64,000 nt of DNA from Punctularia strigosozonata HHB-11173 SS5 (Eukaryota > Basidiomycota > Agaricomycetes > Corticiales > Punctulariaceae). Below are positions 61,412 to 64,000 of this stretch, piece after piece; within the stretch, counting starts at the first letter, position 1, and each line of letters starts with the position of its first letter. The stretch is taken from positions 2,196,004-2,260,003 of the forward strand of contig NW_006767434.1 in NCBI RefSeq assembly GCF_000264995.1, read 5' to 3'. The notes under the pieces were generated by a model. The model had not been told where the DNA came from. It worked only from the letters and a program-made list of their open reading frames with translations, and searched no databases. A program made the translations under genes and the position numbers.

Positions 61412-62876
61412 ATGGCTAGGTCGAGTTCTTCTGCCTACTTTATTGGGGACGATGATGACCCCAACGCCATTGCGTACGACGGCTTTTGGAGACGTGAAGG
61501 ATCTACAAACGAGTTCATGGTCACAACGCACTCTCCGTCTACAGACGATTCAATCGCCCGCGTCTCATTCAACGGTGAAGGACGGACCATCGTGATAGCT
61601 GTTGTATGCGCTCACCTGCGTAAATAGGCACTTCCATCGCGGTATACGGCACACTCGGCGATACGACTTCGCCCGCTTCGTCCACGTACATCATCGACGA
61701 CTTGGTGACAACCACCTTCACGGCACCGGATTCAATGCCCATTACTTATGGCCAATTGCTCTACCAATCGCCATCGTTAGAATATGGAGAACACAGCTTG
61801 ACTATTCAAGCAGAAACGAACCCGACTACTTTCTTCATCGACTATTACGTTGTGTCTACGCCGCTGGACGACGTTCATTCGGACGGAGAGAATCGCGCGG
61901 GTCTCTCACGGATCGTCGACGATGTTGACCCGACTATCAGATATACTGGAGGAGGATGGACTGTAGAAGGCTCCAACCAGGAATACAACAGCACTACTCA
62001 CAGGTGCGACACGGCCGGCTGCACGATGCAGTACGACTTCAACGGTAAGAGTACAGTGTGAATCACAGCGATTTGTTCCGCTGATTCAGCTGTGAATGGC
62101 AGGTACCTCGGTTTCAGTCGTTGGAACCATAGGCGACACCACCAGGGGAGTACCGGTGACGTCGTATGTCGTCGACGGCGACGAGAGCACTAGATCCGAT
62201 TACACGCCCAGTCCAGGCGCATCGGCGCAATACCGAGTGAACTTCTACGACTCGCCATTGTTGAGCTCGGACAAGCAACACACCTTGACGATGGAGCTCA
62301 TCGTCACCAACGGTAGTTTTTGGGTCGATTTCTTGCTCTTCAAGTCCCCCGAATCTGCGCTCCCTCCAGAGCAGCCGGCGCCGTCCAATGGCACCGCACT
62401 TCAGCCCGACTCGACCGGTACTGCGACTGTGACCAAAACCGCAGTGCCTGGGCCAACGTCGACGTCACAGAACCGCGCACGAGTTCCCGTAGCCGCGATC
62501 GCCGGATCCACGGCCGGGGGTGTGTTGGTGATCCTTCTGCTCTTGCTGGGATTTGGATGGTGTTGGTGCCGGAAACGCCGGAGGCGCCCGACGCTGATCC
62601 AGAGTTCCACGGGTTCAGGAGGACTGCTGATGGCAAATATAGGTGAGCGAGTTGGCTAGCCCGTTTGTTGCGGAACGTTCTGATGAGGTTCATTTGTCAG
62701 ATCCTCCAGTAGAAATATGGCCGCCTCCGTACACGACTCCACCGGCCAGCCCTCAGCTTCCTCAGTCACTCGCACCGGATTCGCCAAGTCACGACGACGT
62801 TCTCGCCGCACGACGGCTATTTTGGGGCGAAGGCTCTCCAAATCGTAGGACATCGCTGACCGTTCAGCGTACATAG
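61412..62876 (+). CDS. single-pass membrane protein with two repeated ectodomains, copy 3
   Basis: Third tandem paralogue. Exons 61412-61574, 61628-62044, 62103-62642 and 62701-62876 give 431 residues. Ectodomain 1 starts AYFIGDDDDPNAIAYDGFW and ectodomain 2 SRIVDDVDPTIRYTGGGW. Shared strands: GQLLYQSPSLEYGEHSLTIQ, FFIDYYVVSTPLD, CTMQYDFNGTSVSVVGT and DKQHTLTMELIV. Membrane helix AAIAGSTAGGVLVILLLLLG followed by WCWCRKRRRR. The tail has EIWPPPYTTPPASPQ, again a PPxY motif, encoded by the last exon exactly as in copy 1. All three introns are phase 1. The first residues (MARSSSSAYF) do not form a signal peptide, so an upstream exon may be missing from this model. Confidence 0.72.
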
Positions 62877-63739
62877 ATCATCCGGACAATCGCAGGGACT
62901 CCCGTGAACTGGCTCTGAGCCAGAGTCGGGCGTGTAGTCCCCTTGGCTTCGCGGCAAAGAGAACGGGGTATCCACTGCGGCACGGCCTTGTGGTCTTCGG
63001 AACGTCATCTATGTAGTCAAATCGCGCCCTCGGTCGTTTGGCCCATGAAAGTGGTGTACTCGGTGGTGTTGCAGTCTGGAATGAACATAAGATCGGATAA
63101 ACCCCGTCTCGGTTCCGGATAGGTTGACGTCATGAGTAGCATAGCCACCCGGTATGCTGTCGGGAGTCAGACAGGACGAGCTGGGCGCGAGTTCCAGCGA
63201 CCATTCTTGTAATCCGCGTGAGCAGCTGCGAACTTTGCAGCATGAGTGCATGTGAAGCTATCTTCGACCGAACCAGAGGTATGTACCCCTGCAGGGTCCC
63301 AGCGATTCCCAGCCGCCGTGATCGAGGACGTAAGAGAGGCGACCAACTGACAGACCGGCGAAGGTCGAGGCTGGTCAAGGTCCGGCCGCAAAGTCGCACA
63401 GGACGAGCGCTAAGGTTGAGATTGGCATGTGTGGATGGCGCTGGGTGGGATGGACTACGACGAGTTGGGCCATCGGGGGCGTGGTGGCTGATCTTGGCTT
63501 TTCCCCGCCAATCACGACGGCGAGCTTGGAGCGAGGACGCGATGGACGACGGTGATGGTGGTCGACCGGGGCGTCGGGCGCGATCAGCAGGGCGCGCGGG
63601 GGCGAGAGCGAATCGCGATTGGCGGACACGGACAGGGGCGGGACGTAATGGAGGTGGGGGCGGGGCACGTGCCCGGGCGAGTAATAAGAGATATCGTCGG
63701 CCTCGCCGCCCTTTTAGCGTGGACGACACCCCGGCCTCG
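62877..63739. other. intergenic, GC-rich toward the right
   Basis: About 0.86 kb. From 63420 on the plus strand is G-rich and leads into the AMPK beta gene; open frames there are on the opposite strand and look like composition artefacts. Likely the promoter of the last gene. Confidence 0.45.
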
Positions 63740-64000
63740 ATGGGCAACACGACCTCCAACGCCGGTGCCGGCGTCCCTCAGGGCCGACGCGTGCATTCTC
63801 CAGGCCGCCAGTCCGCCTCCCCCGCTCGCCGCACCGACAGCCCCGCCGGCCGCGCCAAGTCGCCCCTGGGCCCCCATCGCAGCCTCCGCCAGAAGAAGAA
63901 GAGCCTCGAGCTCCCCGACCTCGCCTCCCTCGCCCTCACCCCGTCTCACTCCGGCGCCTCCACCCCCCACCGCCGCGGCGTCCGCACCTCGTCCCCCATC
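63740..64000 (+). CDS. AMPK/SNF1 beta subunit (Sip/Gal83 type), N-terminal part
   Basis: The first 87 codons of a gene cut by the window edge. It starts MGNTTSNAGAG, an N-myristoylation consensus (Gly-2, Ser-6), as in AMPK beta subunits. A basic, S/P-rich region (HSPGRQSASPARRTDSP) is followed by RQKKKSLELPDLASLALTPS, a block I recognise from basidiomycete SNF1 beta subunits, and by RGVRTSSPI. The glycogen-binding (CBM48) and C-terminal kinase-association domains should lie to the right of the window. The role would be scaffolding and localising the energy-sensing kinase. Confidence 0.7.
   Translation, partial: MGNTTSNAGAGVPQGRRVHSPGRQSASPARRTDSPAGRAKSPLGPHRSLRQKKKSLELPDLASLALTPSHSGASTPHRRGVRTSSPI

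Overview
The window looks like Agaricomycete (mushroom-forming basidiomycete) nuclear DNA, probably Polyporales-like. The reasons are dense 45-65 nt spliceosomal introns (about 113 can be placed by joining protein frames), short intergenic gaps, GC-rich third codon positions, and families typical of these fungi: a DUF6533-type membrane protein, a CHAT/TPR protein, a DASH subunit, Ngaro-type tyrosine-recombinase retroelements and secreted class C beta-lactamase-like hydrolases. The species assignment is inference. All exon models come from reading frames plus GT-AG (sometimes GC-AG) borders and agreement with remembered family sequence. No search was run.

Layout. 0-6 kb: a metal-dependent amidohydrolase, a decayed and an intact copy of a lactonase-like metallo-beta-lactamase, and a GFA/CENP-V zinc protein. 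6-16 kb: housekeeping genes: kinetochore ASK1 (+), a PrxQ-type peroxiredoxin (-), mitochondrial TIM9 (-) sharing a 227 bp divergent promoter with DAHP synthase (+), and the THO subunit HPR1/THOC1 (+). 16-25 kb: the 18-exon sterol glucosyltransferase ATG26 (+), a secreted serine hydrolase (-) and the delta-12 desaturase FAD2 (-). 25-36 kb: the MPS1 kinase, a DUF6533-type seven-helix protein, enolase and nitronate monooxygenase, all +. 36-49 kb: an F-box/LRR-like protein (-) and a giant TPR-CHAT protein (+). These were once head to head about 0.2 kb apart and are now separated by a young, apparently whole 6.5 kb Ngaro-type element with split direct repeats. 49-56 kb: ribosomal protein S19, a GH32 invertase and a 16-exon FAD-dependent amine-oxidase-like enzyme. 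56-63 kb: three tandem paralogues of an unnamed single-pass membrane protein with two repeated extracellular domains, with a KNH/Kre9-like GPI protein between copies 1 and 2. The right edge holds the first 87 codons of an AMPK/SNF1 beta subunit with an N-myristoylation start.

Most notable: (1) the membrane-protein trio with PPxY-bearing tails and a conserved phase-1 intron in every domain; (2) the CHAT protein, with about 15 near-identical TPR units, an in-frame TAG in the CHAT region and a retroelement end carrying a TATA-like motif 92 bp upstream of its ATG; (3) six GC-AG introns in four genes, about 5% of all introns; (4) microexons down to 11 nt. No rRNA, tRNA or CRISPR array was recognised.
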